Below, piece by piece: positions 42,205 through 51,120 of a stretch of 64,000 nucleotides of DNA. Numbering within the stretch: the first letter of the stretch is position 1; every line of letters starts with the position of its first letter. The stretch comes from Sulfitobacter mediterraneus (lineage in GTDB: Bacteria; Pseudomonadota; Alphaproteobacteria; Rhodobacterales; Rhodobacteraceae), in contig NZ_QBKU01000001.1 of NCBI RefSeq assembly GCF_003054325.1, positions 434,001 through 498,000 of the forward strand, in the 5' to 3' direction. A program made the position numbers and the translations under genes. The notes beneath the pieces were generated by a model that saw nothing but the letters and a program-made list of their open reading frames with translations, did not search any database and was not told the DNA's origin.

Positions 42205-43902
42205 TTACCGTACCAGATAGGGTTTGCGAGGGGTTTTGGCTGGCTCAGATACATTCCGTTCCACCGGAAAATCCCCCATCAAATAGGGGTGCATGCCTTG
42301 GTTCTTGAGGTTCTGTAGAAACTGACCAAAGCCTGCCAGATCGACCATCTTGGGCGCTTCGGCAAGTCGTCGCAGGTTGGTGCGACCGATCTCATCCAAA
42401 ATACCCTGAAGTGGCTCCATCGGCGCTTCGATAAATTCTGCCATGGTCCAGATCCGCACACGCGCCTTGGTGTAGGGGGATCGCAGAATATCCATGTGAT
42501 CGCTTTCGATCTTTTGCAGACCCGCGGCAATGCGGCGGATCTCGGCAAAATCGAGGTTAGAGCGGAACAGCGGCACTGCCCACGCACCCGTGATCACTGA
42601 CACTTGCGCGTTAGGATCTCTGGCGATCCGCCAATTGACCTCTTGATTGTCCGCAGGGCCAAATTGAAAACACTGACGTTCGCCGCGTGTGTTCCATATC
42701 AGGTTGGTCAGGAACGCCTTGCTGTTGTAATCGCGCAAGGTGGCGCTGTCGGACAATGCGCCGTTCAGGGCCGTCTGCCCATCGGCGTAATGCACCCGGT
42801 CCTTGGCGAATAAATGACCATGCACGCGGGCGTTGGTCGCCTTGCCCAGCCATTGCTCAAAGTCCTCAAACAGCTCTGAAAAGCCTTGGAACATTGAATA
42901 GGGCGCGGCGGTCACGCCATTTTCCCAATCCTCGTTCGGGAACCGGCTTTGCATATAGAGCCCTGACCGGCCTCTTGTCCGCCGCTCCACTGCCTTTGAG
43001 AAAATCCGGTCGATCTTGCCGGGGTTCGGCTCCGTTCGTTTCATCGCGCCGGCAACATCGGTCAGAAACGCATCATAAAGCCGGTCGGCGTGAGGCCAGA
43101 TTTTGCGGGCCACAAAGCAATCAGACCGGCGCAGCAATTGCAGGTGATCTTCATAGAAGATATGCGGTTTGCCCTGAAAATCGAACTTCGACAGGGTCAG
43201 TGACCGGCTTTCGATCCGGGTGGCGTATTGGCGGGCGAGGGTTTGAAAATAGGATTCGTCAGGGATCCAGACGTGACGGAAAAACTTGTCATAGGTAGGT
43301 CGCTCAGGATCTTGCAAGATGGCCGACAGGGTGCGCCGCGACAGGCACCACCATTGCGAGCCCATGTGCGGCACAATGCCATTGGGCATATCGCGATGCA
43401 GTTTCAGTCGCCGCTGAATATCCACGATCTTGTCAAAGAGATAACGGTTCCGCTTCCATGAGACGGGAAAGCGCAGCGTAAACCGCTCCGCGTCAAGTCC
43501 GCCAACTGTCCATGGCACATCTGCGGTTGTCGCGCTTTCGATAAAATCGGTGTGCGGACGATCATCGAGATAATCAATCAGCTCTTCCACCGGGCGCAGC
43601 GGCAAACAAGATCCCGAAGCCAGATACACATGCCGCACCTCGGGATGTCGCGCCAACATCTGTTCCGAGGCGCTTTGCGATGCGGCGACAATGCCCCAAG
43701 TCCCCCATTCACAGCGGTAGCGGTCACAAAAACTGATATCGCGCAACGTGCCCAGGGAATCGACAAACCCTTCGTAGGTCTTTCGCGGAACGCTTTTGTC
43801 GACATGGATCACCACCGGACACCCGGCAGCAGCCCAATGCCGCGCCACCTGTTCTGCGCGACCAAGAGCCGTATGCACCAGCATGACAATCCCGACGGTC
43901 AT
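42205..43902 (-). CDS. Core-2/I-branching type glycosyltransferase (GT14)
   Basis: 565 residues. The first 260 resemble bacterial members of the Core-2/I-branching beta-1,6-N-acetylglucosaminyltransferases: MTVGIVMLVHTALGRAEQVARHW, IHVDKSVPRKTY and YLASGSCLPLRP, then GSQWWCLSRRTL. The remaining 300 residues are the DUF5928-type extension known from Roseobacters. It probably adds a branch sugar to an exported glycan. ATG 43902 overlaps the upstream GT2 stop (ATGA); an earlier in-frame ATG at 43980 lies inside that gene. Substrate unknown. Confidence 0.78.
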   Translation of the reverse strand: MTVGIVMLVHTALGRAEQVARHWAAAGCPVVIHVDKSVPRKTYEGFVDSLGTLRDISFCDRYRCEWGTWGIVAASQSASEQMLARHPEVRHVYLASGSCLPLRPVEELIDYLDDRPHTDFIESATTADVPWTVGGLDAERFTLRFPVSWKRNRYLFDKIVDIQRRLKLHRDMPNGIVPHMGSQWWCLSRRTLSAILQDPERPTYDKFFRHVWIPDESYFQTLARQYATRIESRSLTLSKFDFQGKPHIFYEDHLQLLRRSDCFVARKIWPHADRLYDAFLTDVAGAMKRTEPNPGKIDRIFSKAVERRTRGRSGLYMQSRFPNEDWENGVTAAPYSMFQGFSELFEDFEQWLGKATNARVHGHLFAKDRVHYADGQTALNGALSDSATLRDYNSKAFLTNLIWNTRGERQCFQFGPADNQEVNWRIARDPNAQVSVITGAWAVPLFRSNLDFAEIRRIAAGLQKIESDHMDILRSPYTKARVRIWTMAEFIEAPMEPLQGILDEIGRTNLRRLAEAPKMVDLAGFGQFLQNLKNQGMHPYLMGDFPVERNVSEPAKTPRKPYLVR

Positions 43903-44909
43903 GCCCAGTTCCCCTTGGACATCAGGCCAAGGATCTCTAGCTGCCGCCAGTTGATGTACCGCTCTGACCATTTGCACCAAAGCTGCGGATTTTCCCTCAG
44001 CTCTTGCGCATAGGCGATGTATTCCACCGATCCGGCATAATGCTGTCCGCGTACCAATTCCTCTTCGGCCTTCGCACCGAAGGTATCGATAAACTTCGTG
44101 TGCAGCAGCGCGCCAGAGGCTTTTTCACCGCCCCATTCATCGTAAACCTGGTTAAGACCCCGCGGCAGCAACATATGGGTCGAACTGACATAGGCGTACC
44201 GTTTGTCCCATTTGACCAATGGCACCTTATTCAACGCCGGCGCTTTGTCCGGGGTGTCCTTAAAGAACATCCGTGCCCTTGGACCGCCTTGAATCCACAG
44301 GTTGGTGAACAGCGGATTACGCGACATCGTATAATTGCCACTGTCAAACCACGAGGCGATCTCAATCGGGTTCTGACCGGCATAATAGGGCTGCTCGTCA
44401 ATCCGCCCCTTGGGATACATATCCAGCAGCATCGCCGAGAATGATTTGATTGAGGATGCATCCAGCCAATCGGTCAACGCCCGCAGCGGGCGCGTATCGC
44501 AAAACGGGTAGACCAGAAATTCGTCAGGATCGACCGTCAGTGCCCAATGGCCATGCGCATACTTCATCAGCAGGTAATTCAGCCAATCCATGCCAAACCG
44601 CGCGCGCTTGTATCCGGCGCGGGTGCTCCAGACCGATACATCGGGTTGTTCGGCAAGGTATTCGGCAGATCCATCCGTGCTGTCATTGTCCACGAAGAAA
44701 AAGTGGCCAACGCCCATCTCGCGGTAATAGTCGAGAAAATAGGGCAGGCGCACGCCCTCGTTCCGCTGTGTACAGAACAACAACAGGTCATCCGGCCGGA
44801 TCTGGCTGGTCCGGTCCGCGACGCGCTTTAGCTCTCCGCGCTTGCGGATCGCACGAATGCGCCACCGCTTGCGTTGCAGACGCAGCCGATATGACTGGAA
44901 TACACCCAA
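43899..44909 (-). CDS. Family 2 glycosyltransferase
   Basis: 336 residues of a GT-A enzyme: LLLFCTQRNEGVRLPYFLDYYREMGVGHFFFVDNDSTDGSAEYL holds the nucleotide-binding start, DPDEF is the D-x-D-like metal motif, and HTKF appears in the C-terminal half. It belongs to the glycosyltransferase family 2_4 group, which adds sugars to polysaccharide chains on the cytoplasmic side. Transcription continues into the GT14 gene through an ATGA overlap. There is a 45-base gap to the upstream GT4. Donor and acceptor cannot be read from sequence. Confidence 0.82.
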   Translation of the reverse strand: MGVFQSYRLRLQRKRWRIRAIRKRGELKRVADRTSQIRPDDLLLFCTQRNEGVRLPYFLDYYREMGVGHFFFVDNDSTDGSAEYLAEQPDVSVWSTRAGYKRARFGMDWLNYLLMKYAHGHWALTVDPDEFLVYPFCDTRPLRALTDWLDASSIKSFSAMLLDMYPKGRIDEQPYYAGQNPIEIASWFDSGNYTMSRNPLFTNLWIQGGPRARMFFKDTPDKAPALNKVPLVKWDKRYAYVSSTHMLLPRGLNQVYDEWGGEKASGALLHTKFIDTFGAKAEEELVRGQHYAGSVEYIAYAQELRENPQLWCKWSERYINWRQLEILGLMSKGNWA

Positions 44910-44954
44910 AAACCGCCCTCTACCTTCGGGAATAACAGCTCTTTTAACGCGGTA

Positions 44955-46151
44955 TCAGTTTAACCTTAACACGGTCTTGAAATGATCATCCCATGTCGGC
45001 CCCGGTATGCCATCCCGGATTTTTGCGTTTGGCTGTATTTTTTCCCACTTCTTAATATTTGTTACCCATAAATCGGGCTCGGAAACAGGTGTGAAATGGG
45101 CCCAATCCCTTAAAATCTCATGTAGAACCGGTAAATCGTTGCATAAAACACGCGTTCCAAGCTGAGCCGCCTCCAAGGGTGGCAAACCAAAGCCCTCCGC
45201 GTGGCTCGGGAAAAGCATGCCAGACGCGCCCTGAACCAGCGCAGAAAGGGCAGCGTCGGATAGGTCAGGCAGCTCTCTCACCACGCCGAAGGGTCGCATT
45301 TGGTCAAGCCGCTTGAACACCGCGTCATTGTTCCAGCCTCGGCTCCCACAGATTAGCAGAGGCGGAGCCCCTGCGCCCATTTGCTCCCAAAGGTCGAGCA
45401 GAAATGCGTGGTTCTTTCGCGGTTCAATAGTACCCACGCAGACAAAATACGGACAATCTGGTTTCGCATTGGGCGGCAGCGCGGATGGGTCAGGCGTTGC
45501 GGGTTCAACCCCCAAATGCGCCACAATGCTTGCCGGGAACTCGCCCCATGCCAGCATCTGTTCTTCGCATCGTTTTTGCGTGTCTTGTGAGTTGTAGATC
45601 AACCGATCCGCATAGCCGCGCAAAAGCTGCATCTTGATCCGAAACGGAACAACCGTTCCCGGCCGCTGATAGGCAGGGTATTCGAGCGGGATCACATCAT
45701 GCACCATCGCGTGAATCTCACCCCCGCTGCGTTTGATCCCGCGCAGCACACGTTCGGTGATATTGCTGTGGCCGATGTTGAAATAGGTGTAGTCGCGCGG
45801 CAGCTTTCGGGCCAGCATTGCCCGCAAGCGGTGCCGCGTCGAACGGTCCGCAGCGGCGCGGCGCAGATCGCTTTCCGCTTGCCTCGCGGCTCTGCTCCTG
45901 CCCGGCCAGATAGAGGACCAAATATCAGCGCGTCCCCAGGGGATAATTCCATGAAATTTATCAGAAATTTCTGCCAGCCCCGTCCGATCCAGCAGCAGAT
46001 ATCCAAAGGGCGATCGGACCAGCCCAAAGACCGGCACATCCTCTTGCAGAAACCGTTTGAGATAGGCCAATTCGACCCGGTCAATGCCCGTAGCAACCCG
46101 CCCGGCCCGCCGCATACTGCGCGTCAGATCAAGCAGGCGGGCCTGCGCCAT
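44955..46151 (-). CDS. Family 4 (GT-B) glycosyltransferase
   Basis: 398 residues with GT-B pattern: CVGTIEPRKNHAFLLDLW in the middle and SDAALSALVQGASGMLFPSHAEGFGLPPLEAAQLGTRV near the C terminus, the E-x7-E retaining motif of GT4. The N terminus reads RLLDLTRSMRRAGRVATGIDRVELAYL, as in mannosyl- or rhamnosyl-type enzymes of surface polysaccharides. ATG 46151 is used, 1 base after the galE stop; an in-frame ATG at 46193 lies within galE. Sugar specificity is not known. Confidence 0.85.
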   Translation of the reverse strand: MAQARLLDLTRSMRRAGRVATGIDRVELAYLKRFLQEDVPVFGLVRSPFGYLLLDRTGLAEISDKFHGIIPWGRADIWSSIWPGRSRAARQAESDLRRAAADRSTRHRLRAMLARKLPRDYTYFNIGHSNITERVLRGIKRSGGEIHAMVHDVIPLEYPAYQRPGTVVPFRIKMQLLRGYADRLIYNSQDTQKRCEEQMLAWGEFPASIVAHLGVEPATPDPSALPPNAKPDCPYFVCVGTIEPRKNHAFLLDLWEQMGAGAPPLLICGSRGWNNDAVFKRLDQMRPFGVVRELPDLSDAALSALVQGASGMLFPSHAEGFGLPPLEAAQLGTRVLCNDLPVLHEILRDWAHFTPVSEPDLWVTNIKKWEKIQPNAKIRDGIPGPTWDDHFKTVLRLN

Positions 46152-46152
46152 A

Positions 46153-47136
46153 TCAGACGTCGTAATGGCCTGTTTGGTGCCATCTCCATGCATCTGAGAT
46201 CATATGTTTGAGGGTCGATCTTTGCGGTTTCCACCCCAGTTCAACCTCGGCCCGGTGCGAGCCCGACACCAGCTTTGTGCAATCCCCCAGCCGTCGCGGC
46301 CCCTCGACAATCGGGACGGTTTGGTTGGTCACTTCACGGCTATGATCAATCACTTCTCGCACAGAAAACCCTTTGCCGGTGCCAAGGTTGAACACCCGGC
46401 TGTCTTTGTGATCGGCCAACCATTTCAGCCCCAGCACATGCGCATCCACCAGATCGCAGACATGCACATAGTCGCGAATGCAGGTGCCATCGGGCGTATC
46501 ATAATCGCTGCCAAATACCGTGAGCGCATCGCGTTTTCCCGCGATTGCATCCAACATCAGCGGCACCAGATGGGTCTCGGGTTGATGAAACTCGCCCACC
46601 TCTCCGTCCGGATCGGCGCCCGCGACATTAAAATAACGGAAAATCACATGCCGCAGCCCATGCGCTACCTCGTAGTCGCGCAACATATCTTCAATCGCGC
46701 GTTTGGAGGCGCCATAGGCATTGATCGGGTTTTGCGGGCTGTTCTCATCCAGCACAACGTTGTCCTGATCACCGTAGGTCGCGCAGGTTGAGGAAAAAAC
46801 AATCTGTTTGCAGCCCGCTTGCACCGCCGCATCAAGCAGGTTCATCGATCCGGTGACATTGTTGTGCCAATAGCGGCCCGGCTGTTGCATGCTTTCGCCC
46901 ACCTGGCTCAGCGCAGCGAAATGCATCACGGCAACGGGTTCATGTTTCGCAAAAACCGCATCCAGCGCGGCCCGGTCCAGCAGATCACCTTGTTCAAACG
47001 GGCCGAATTTGACAGCGTCTTGCCAGCCCGTGATGAGATTGTCGAAGGTAACAGGGGTAAAGCCAGCCGCCCGGAGCGCCTTACAGGCATGTGATCCGAT
47101 GTAGCCCGCGCCACCGGTCACCAGAACCTTATTCAT
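46153..47136 (-). CDS. galE: UDP-glucose 4-epimerase GalE
   Basis: 327 residues, extended SDR. NAD motif GGAGYIGSH at residues 8-16, active-site YGASK (Y-x3-K) and FRYFNVAGADPDGEVGE. It interconverts UDP-glucose and UDP-galactose (or the N-acetyl forms) for the glycan genes around it. The length is normal and there is no sign of loss. It lies 26 bases after galU, which makes its substrate, and 1 base before the GT4 gene. Confidence 0.93.
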   Translation of the reverse strand: MNKVLVTGGAGYIGSHACKALRAAGFTPVTFDNLITGWQDAVKFGPFEQGDLLDRAALDAVFAKHEPVAVMHFAALSQVGESMQQPGRYWHNNVTGSMNLLDAAVQAGCKQIVFSSTCATYGDQDNVVLDENSPQNPINAYGASKRAIEDMLRDYEVAHGLRHVIFRYFNVAGADPDGEVGEFHQPETHLVPLMLDAIAGKRDALTVFGSDYDTPDGTCIRDYVHVCDLVDAHVLGLKWLADHKDSRVFNLGTGKGFSVREVIDHSREVTNQTVPIVEGPRRLGDCTKLVSGSHRAEVELGWKPQRSTLKHMISDAWRWHQTGHYDV

Positions 47137-47162
47137 GCCTTTAGCCCCCCGGCTGATATTAC

Positions 47163-48056
47163 TTACTGCGCAGCCCTGTCGATTTGCATCACACTTTGCA
47201 GGTAACTACGCAGATCGTCACGCAATTCTTCGCGGGCCAGACCAAATGCCACAGTTGCTTGCAAGAAACCGGATTTCGACCCGCAGTCAAACCGTTGACC
47301 CCGGAACCGGTAACCATAAACATTGCGGTCCAGTTCAATATCTTTGGCAATCGCGTCGGTCAGCTGGATCTCACCGCCTGAACCGGATTTGATCTGATTG
47401 AGGTTCTGCAAAACGGTCGGAGACAGGATGTACCGCCCGATCACCGCCAGATTGGATGGCGCGTCTTCGGCCTTGGGCTTTTCGACCATGCCTTTCACTT
47501 TCACCATCTGGCCCATGTCATCAGACACATCCAAAACGCCATAAGACGACGTGCGTGAGGGTTCAACTTCCATTGCGGCAACCATGTTACCGCCAGTTTC
47601 CGCGTAAGCTTCGACCATCTGCTGCAAGCAGGGTTTGTCCGCCGCAATGACATCATCAGGCAGGATCACCGCAAAAGGTTCGTCGCCGATCAGACGCCGC
47701 GCACACCAGACCGCATGACCAAGGCCAAGCGCCTTGTGCTGACGGATATAGGCAATCGCGCCGCTTTCCATATTGGTGTTTTTGAGCGTCTCAAGCAGCT
47801 CAGTCTTGTTCTTTTTGCGCAGCTCCTGCTCAAGCTGGGGCGCGTGATCAAAGTAATCCTCAAGCGCACCTTTGCCGCGCGAGGTAACAAAGATGAATTC
47901 CTTGATGCCCGCCGCGCGGGCCTCGTCAATCGCGTATTGGATCAATGGCCGATCCACCAAGGTCATGATTTCCTTGGGAACGGATTTTGTAGCTGGCAAA
48001 AACCGGGTGCCCATGCCTGCAACCGGAAAGATCGCTTTTGTTACTTTCTTACGCAT
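47163..48056 (-). CDS. galU: UTP-glucose-1-phosphate uridylyltransferase GalU
   Basis: 297 residues. The nucleotidyltransferase start AIFPVAGMGTRFLPATKSVPKEIM, the PLIQYAIDEA block and VEKPKAEDAPSNLAVIGRYIL are diagnostic of GalU. It makes UDP-glucose from UTP and glucose-1-phosphate in the cytoplasm. Together with galE it supplies UDP-hexoses to the neighbouring glycosyltransferases. The 118-base gap upstream separates it from the next GT2 gene and probably holds its promoter. Length is typical for the family. Confidence 0.94.
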   Translation of the reverse strand: MRKKVTKAIFPVAGMGTRFLPATKSVPKEIMTLVDRPLIQYAIDEARAAGIKEFIFVTSRGKGALEDYFDHAPQLEQELRKKNKTELLETLKNTNMESGAIAYIRQHKALGLGHAVWCARRLIGDEPFAVILPDDVIAADKPCLQQMVEAYAETGGNMVAAMEVEPSRTSSYGVLDVSDDMGQMVKVKGMVEKPKAEDAPSNLAVIGRYILSPTVLQNLNQIKSGSGGEIQLTDAIAKDIELDRNVYGYRFRGQRFDCGSKSGFLQATVAFGLAREELRDDLRSYLQSVMQIDRAAQ

Positions 48057-48174
48057 TGCGTTTCCTAATGCTCTGTTGCCGTAGCTTATGCCATCTTATT
48101 ATTTATTCAAATTTGGGCCAAAGCTTGGCCAAACCGTGCCGGAATTGCATTTTCCGACCAATTTTCATCCTGTT

Positions 48175-49413
48175 TTAGCAGTCTTCGCGCAATCCGCGTT
48201 GTCTGGCAACTCGGCTCCGCTCTTTTTCAAGGCGACGTGATCTAGATGTCAGCCGAAACAACGGTGCGTTCCGGTCCGATCTTCCGAACAGCCCGCCTTT
48301 TTGAAGCCATACTCCATCCTTGGTAAACAAGACCTTATGAAACATAGCACTTGGCGACAGCGACATCACGGTGACAATGTCACCCTTTTTCACCATATCC
48401 ACTGCATTCTGATAATCCTTGGCAAACCAAATGGGCCGGGACGGGATCACAATTGAGGGGCGCCCGCGCGCTGGAAACCGCTGAAACCCCGCTGCGGGAT
48501 GGCGCGGCAGGGTAGCACCCCCAATTGCCCGCACAGATCCTTCTGCATAGCCCTCATTCAGCCGCCGCATCAAACGACCAACATCTTGCGGCTCAAGCGA
48601 TCCGCGCACCATGTGACGCAACAGTCTCTTGCGCTCATCTGCTTTCAGACGTTTCCATTGATCCTCTTGGAGGGCAGAGGGCACATGTTTACGCTGGAAA
48701 ACCGCCCAGCTCGCGCCGATATCAAACAGATCGCGCGGCACCCTATCGGCCCGGCGCAGCGCGTTTTCTGCAAAGCCATGATGCACCTCTGCCAAGGGCA
48801 CCAGCGCCGTTGCATGGCCTGCCTGTGCCAGACGCATATTCAGATCGGTCTCATCCAAAAAGTAGTGGAAGGCCGGATCAAACCCGCCGAGATCAACCAA
48901 AACATCACGCCGAAACGCCATATTGGTGCCTTCGGTCTTGATCGCCTGACCTTGGGCTGGGTGCAAAATCGTCGCTTGCTCTGCATTCACGTCCAGATCA
49001 TACGCATCGCCAAGCGGGCCGACCCCCCGCGCCTTCCATTGGAATGAAATTCCGTTGCGCCCACGCACAAAGCCGCCTGTCGCTGCTACCTCAGGATGAT
49101 CAAACGGCGCCAACAGATGCAACAGCCATTGCGGCTCTGGCACGGCATCATCGTCAATGAACACAATGATCTCGCCCGCCGCGTGGGTCACCCCCAGATT
49201 ACGCGCCGCCGAGATATTGGCCTCATCAAAAGGCACCTGCTTCACATCGTTTGCGAATGGGAGATCCTGCATCGCAGCGATCCCGGCGGCATCTGCAACC
49301 ACGACAACCTCAAACGGATCATATTGAAGCTGAGACACCCCGATCAGACATCGCTTGAGTGCCTCTGCCCGGCCACGGCTGACAATAACAACACTGGCCG
49401 GAGGTTGCGTCAT
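48175..49413 (-). CDS. Family 2 glycosyltransferase
   Basis: 412 residues. The GT-A domain occupies the first 250: SVVIVSRGRAEALKRCLIGVSQL, NISAARNLGVTHAAGEIIVFIDDDAVP (the D-D-D metal motif) and GTNMAFRRDVLVDLGGFDPAFHYFLDETDLNMRL. The last 150 residues form a basic extension without a known domain. It starts with a 4-base overlap on the kdsB stop. The presence next to kdsB and cysQ suggests work on a KDO-containing glycan. The exact linkage is unknown. Confidence 0.85.
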   Translation of the reverse strand: MTQPPASVVIVSRGRAEALKRCLIGVSQLQYDPFEVVVVADAAGIAAMQDLPFANDVKQVPFDEANISAARNLGVTHAAGEIIVFIDDDAVPEPQWLLHLLAPFDHPEVAATGGFVRGRNGISFQWKARGVGPLGDAYDLDVNAEQATILHPAQGQAIKTEGTNMAFRRDVLVDLGGFDPAFHYFLDETDLNMRLAQAGHATALVPLAEVHHGFAENALRRADRVPRDLFDIGASWAVFQRKHVPSALQEDQWKRLKADERKRLLRHMVRGSLEPQDVGRLMRRLNEGYAEGSVRAIGGATLPRHPAAGFQRFPARGRPSIVIPSRPIWFAKDYQNAVDMVKKGDIVTVMSLSPSAMFHKVLFTKDGVWLQKGGLFGRSDRNAPLFRLTSRSRRLEKERSRVARQRGLREDC

Positions 49414-50210
49414 TCAAGACCCATCTGCGCCATCATCGCTTCGATTTTTGGCACATCTTCGGGGTTGTTCAGCTCCCAAAAGGCGCGGCCTTTGGCCTCA
49501 ACCTCCACGCAAAGAACGGAGCGTCCGTTTTCCATAAACCGCAACTGCTCCAACCCCTCCAATTGCTCCAACGGGCCGGCTGTCCATGATGGATACGCTG
49601 CCAAGGCATCGGGGCGGTAGGCATAAACGCCCACATGGTGGAACACCGGCGTTGGCGCATCGTCGCCGTAAACTTCGGAGGTGAATGGCACGACCTCTTT
49701 GGAGAAATAAAGCGCCTGATGGTTCGCCGCAAATACCGCTGTTGTGCCGCCCACACGGTCGGCTTTTCGATCGGCCAGCAGGCTGTTCAATGCGGCACCG
49801 TCACAGCGCAAAACCGGCGTTGCGATCTCGGCCTGCGGGTTCGATTGCAGCCCTGTCACCAAATCCTCGACAAACCAATGCGGCGTCAGCGGGGCATCGC
49901 CTTGCAGGTTCACAACGATATCAAACCCACCGCCCAGCACCGTGTGCGCCTCGGCGCAACGCTCGGTTCCGTTCACACAATCAGAGGACGTCATCACAAC
50001 CTCAGCGCCGAACCCTTCTGCGGCGTCTTTGATCCGGTCATCATCGGTTGCAACCACCACCCGATCGACACCGTGCACCTCGCTGGCTGCAAGCCAGGAT
50101 CGTTCGATCAAACTGCGCGATGCGCCGCCTGCCCCTTTGAGCGCCACAAGCGGTTTGCCAGGATAGCGGGTGGAGGCATAGCGGGCGGGAATGACAATCA
50201 AAACAGACAT
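49410..50210 (-). CDS. kdsB: CMP-KDO synthetase (3-deoxy-manno-octulosonate cytidylyltransferase)
   Basis: 266 residues. IPARYASTRYPGKPL at the start, VVVATDDDRI, VVNLQGDAPLTP and HHVGVYAYRPDAL are classic KdsB/KpsU signatures. It activates KDO with CTP. Its place inside a polysaccharide cluster, near a KpsM-type permease and far from kdsD, suggests the capsule paralogue (KpsU-like), though a sole KdsB cannot be excluded. The LQGDAPLTPHWF variant differs slightly from LQGDEPLI in housekeeping enzymes. It overlaps cysQ by one base and the GT2 gene by 4. Confidence 0.87.
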   Translation of the reverse strand: MSVLIVIPARYASTRYPGKPLVALKGAGGASRSLIERSWLAASEVHGVDRVVVATDDDRIKDAAEGFGAEVVMTSSDCVNGTERCAEAHTVLGGGFDIVVNLQGDAPLTPHWFVEDLVTGLQSNPQAEIATPVLRCDGAALNSLLADRKADRVGGTTAVFAANHQALYFSKEVVPFTSEVYGDDAPTPVFHHVGVYAYRPDALAAYPSWTAGPLEQLEGLEQLRFMENGRSVLCVEVEAKGRAFWELNNPEDVPKIEAMMAQMGLE

Positions 50211-51007
50211 CAGGCGGGTTTCAACTCCACATTGGCGGCATGGGCGATAAAGAACGGGTTGGCAAAATCTGCCTTTCCGTAGGTCAGCGGCGACAGATCA
50301 TCATGGCGCACCACTACACCACCCGCACCGCTTAGCACCGCGTGACCTGCGGCGGTGTCCCATTCCATCGTGCGGCCAAGGCGCGGGTAAAGATCCGCCT
50401 CCCCGGTCGCCACCAAACAGAACTTCAGCGAGGATCCGGCGCTGGTCATATCCCGCACTTTATATTTGGCGATGTAATCGTCGGTTTGTTCATCCCGGTG
50501 CGATTTGGACGCCACAACCATCAACGCGGCATTGTCCGATTTGGCCACATGGATCGGCGACAGATCGCCAGGAGTATCCTTACCCAAGACACCAGTTTCC
50601 TCAACTGATTGACCATCCGCGCGGGTAAAGAACATCCGTCCTTTTGCCGGGGCATAAACCACGCCAAGGGTCGGCACGCCCTTTTCCACCAACGCGATGT
50701 TCACGGTGAAATCCCCGCGCCGATGAATGAATTCTTTGGTCCCATCAAGCGGATCAACAATTAAGAATGTATCAACATCCAATGAATGGGTGGCGGCCTG
50801 TTCCTCGGTGATTAGCGCGACATCTGGAAAGGCGGCCCGCAACCCCGCCGAAATGATCGCATCCGCCGCCTCATCCGCCGCAGTGACAGGGCTATCGTCG
50901 GATTTTGATTTTACCTCAAAATCATCACGACCATAGATTTCCATGATCTTGTCACCCGCCTCCAGTGACAGCCTGCGCATCACGGTGACCAGTTTCTCGT
51001 AATCCAT
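50210..51007 (-). CDS. cysQ: 3'(2'),5'-bisphosphate nucleotidase CysQ
   Basis: 265 residues of the inositol-monophosphatase fold: ITEEQAA with metal-binding glutamates, VDPLDGTKEFIHRRGDFTVNIAL and MEWDTAAGHAVL. CysQ hydrolyses PAP, the by-product of PAPS-dependent sulfation, to AMP. It is cotranscribed with kdsB (1-base overlap). Start ATG 51007 is preferred because GAGGA lies 9 bases upstream; ATG 51016 is too near it. A sulfotransferase in the same cluster gives a direct reason for its location. Confidence 0.92.
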   Translation of the reverse strand: MDYEKLVTVMRRLSLEAGDKIMEIYGRDDFEVKSKSDDSPVTAADEAADAIISAGLRAAFPDVALITEEQAATHSLDVDTFLIVDPLDGTKEFIHRRGDFTVNIALVEKGVPTLGVVYAPAKGRMFFTRADGQSVEETGVLGKDTPGDLSPIHVAKSDNAALMVVASKSHRDEQTDDYIAKYKVRDMTSAGSSLKFCLVATGEADLYPRLGRTMEWDTAAGHAVLSGAGGVVVRHDDLSPLTYGKADFANPFFIAHAANVELKPA

Positions 51008-51120
51008 CTGCTGCATTCCTCGGCTTTGATTGATTAGTTTGCTCACTCCTCTTATGCTGCGGGGGTAACGGAACAGCAAGAATTCCGTGCAAACATATCA
51101 TGAGCAGAGGACAGCAACGC

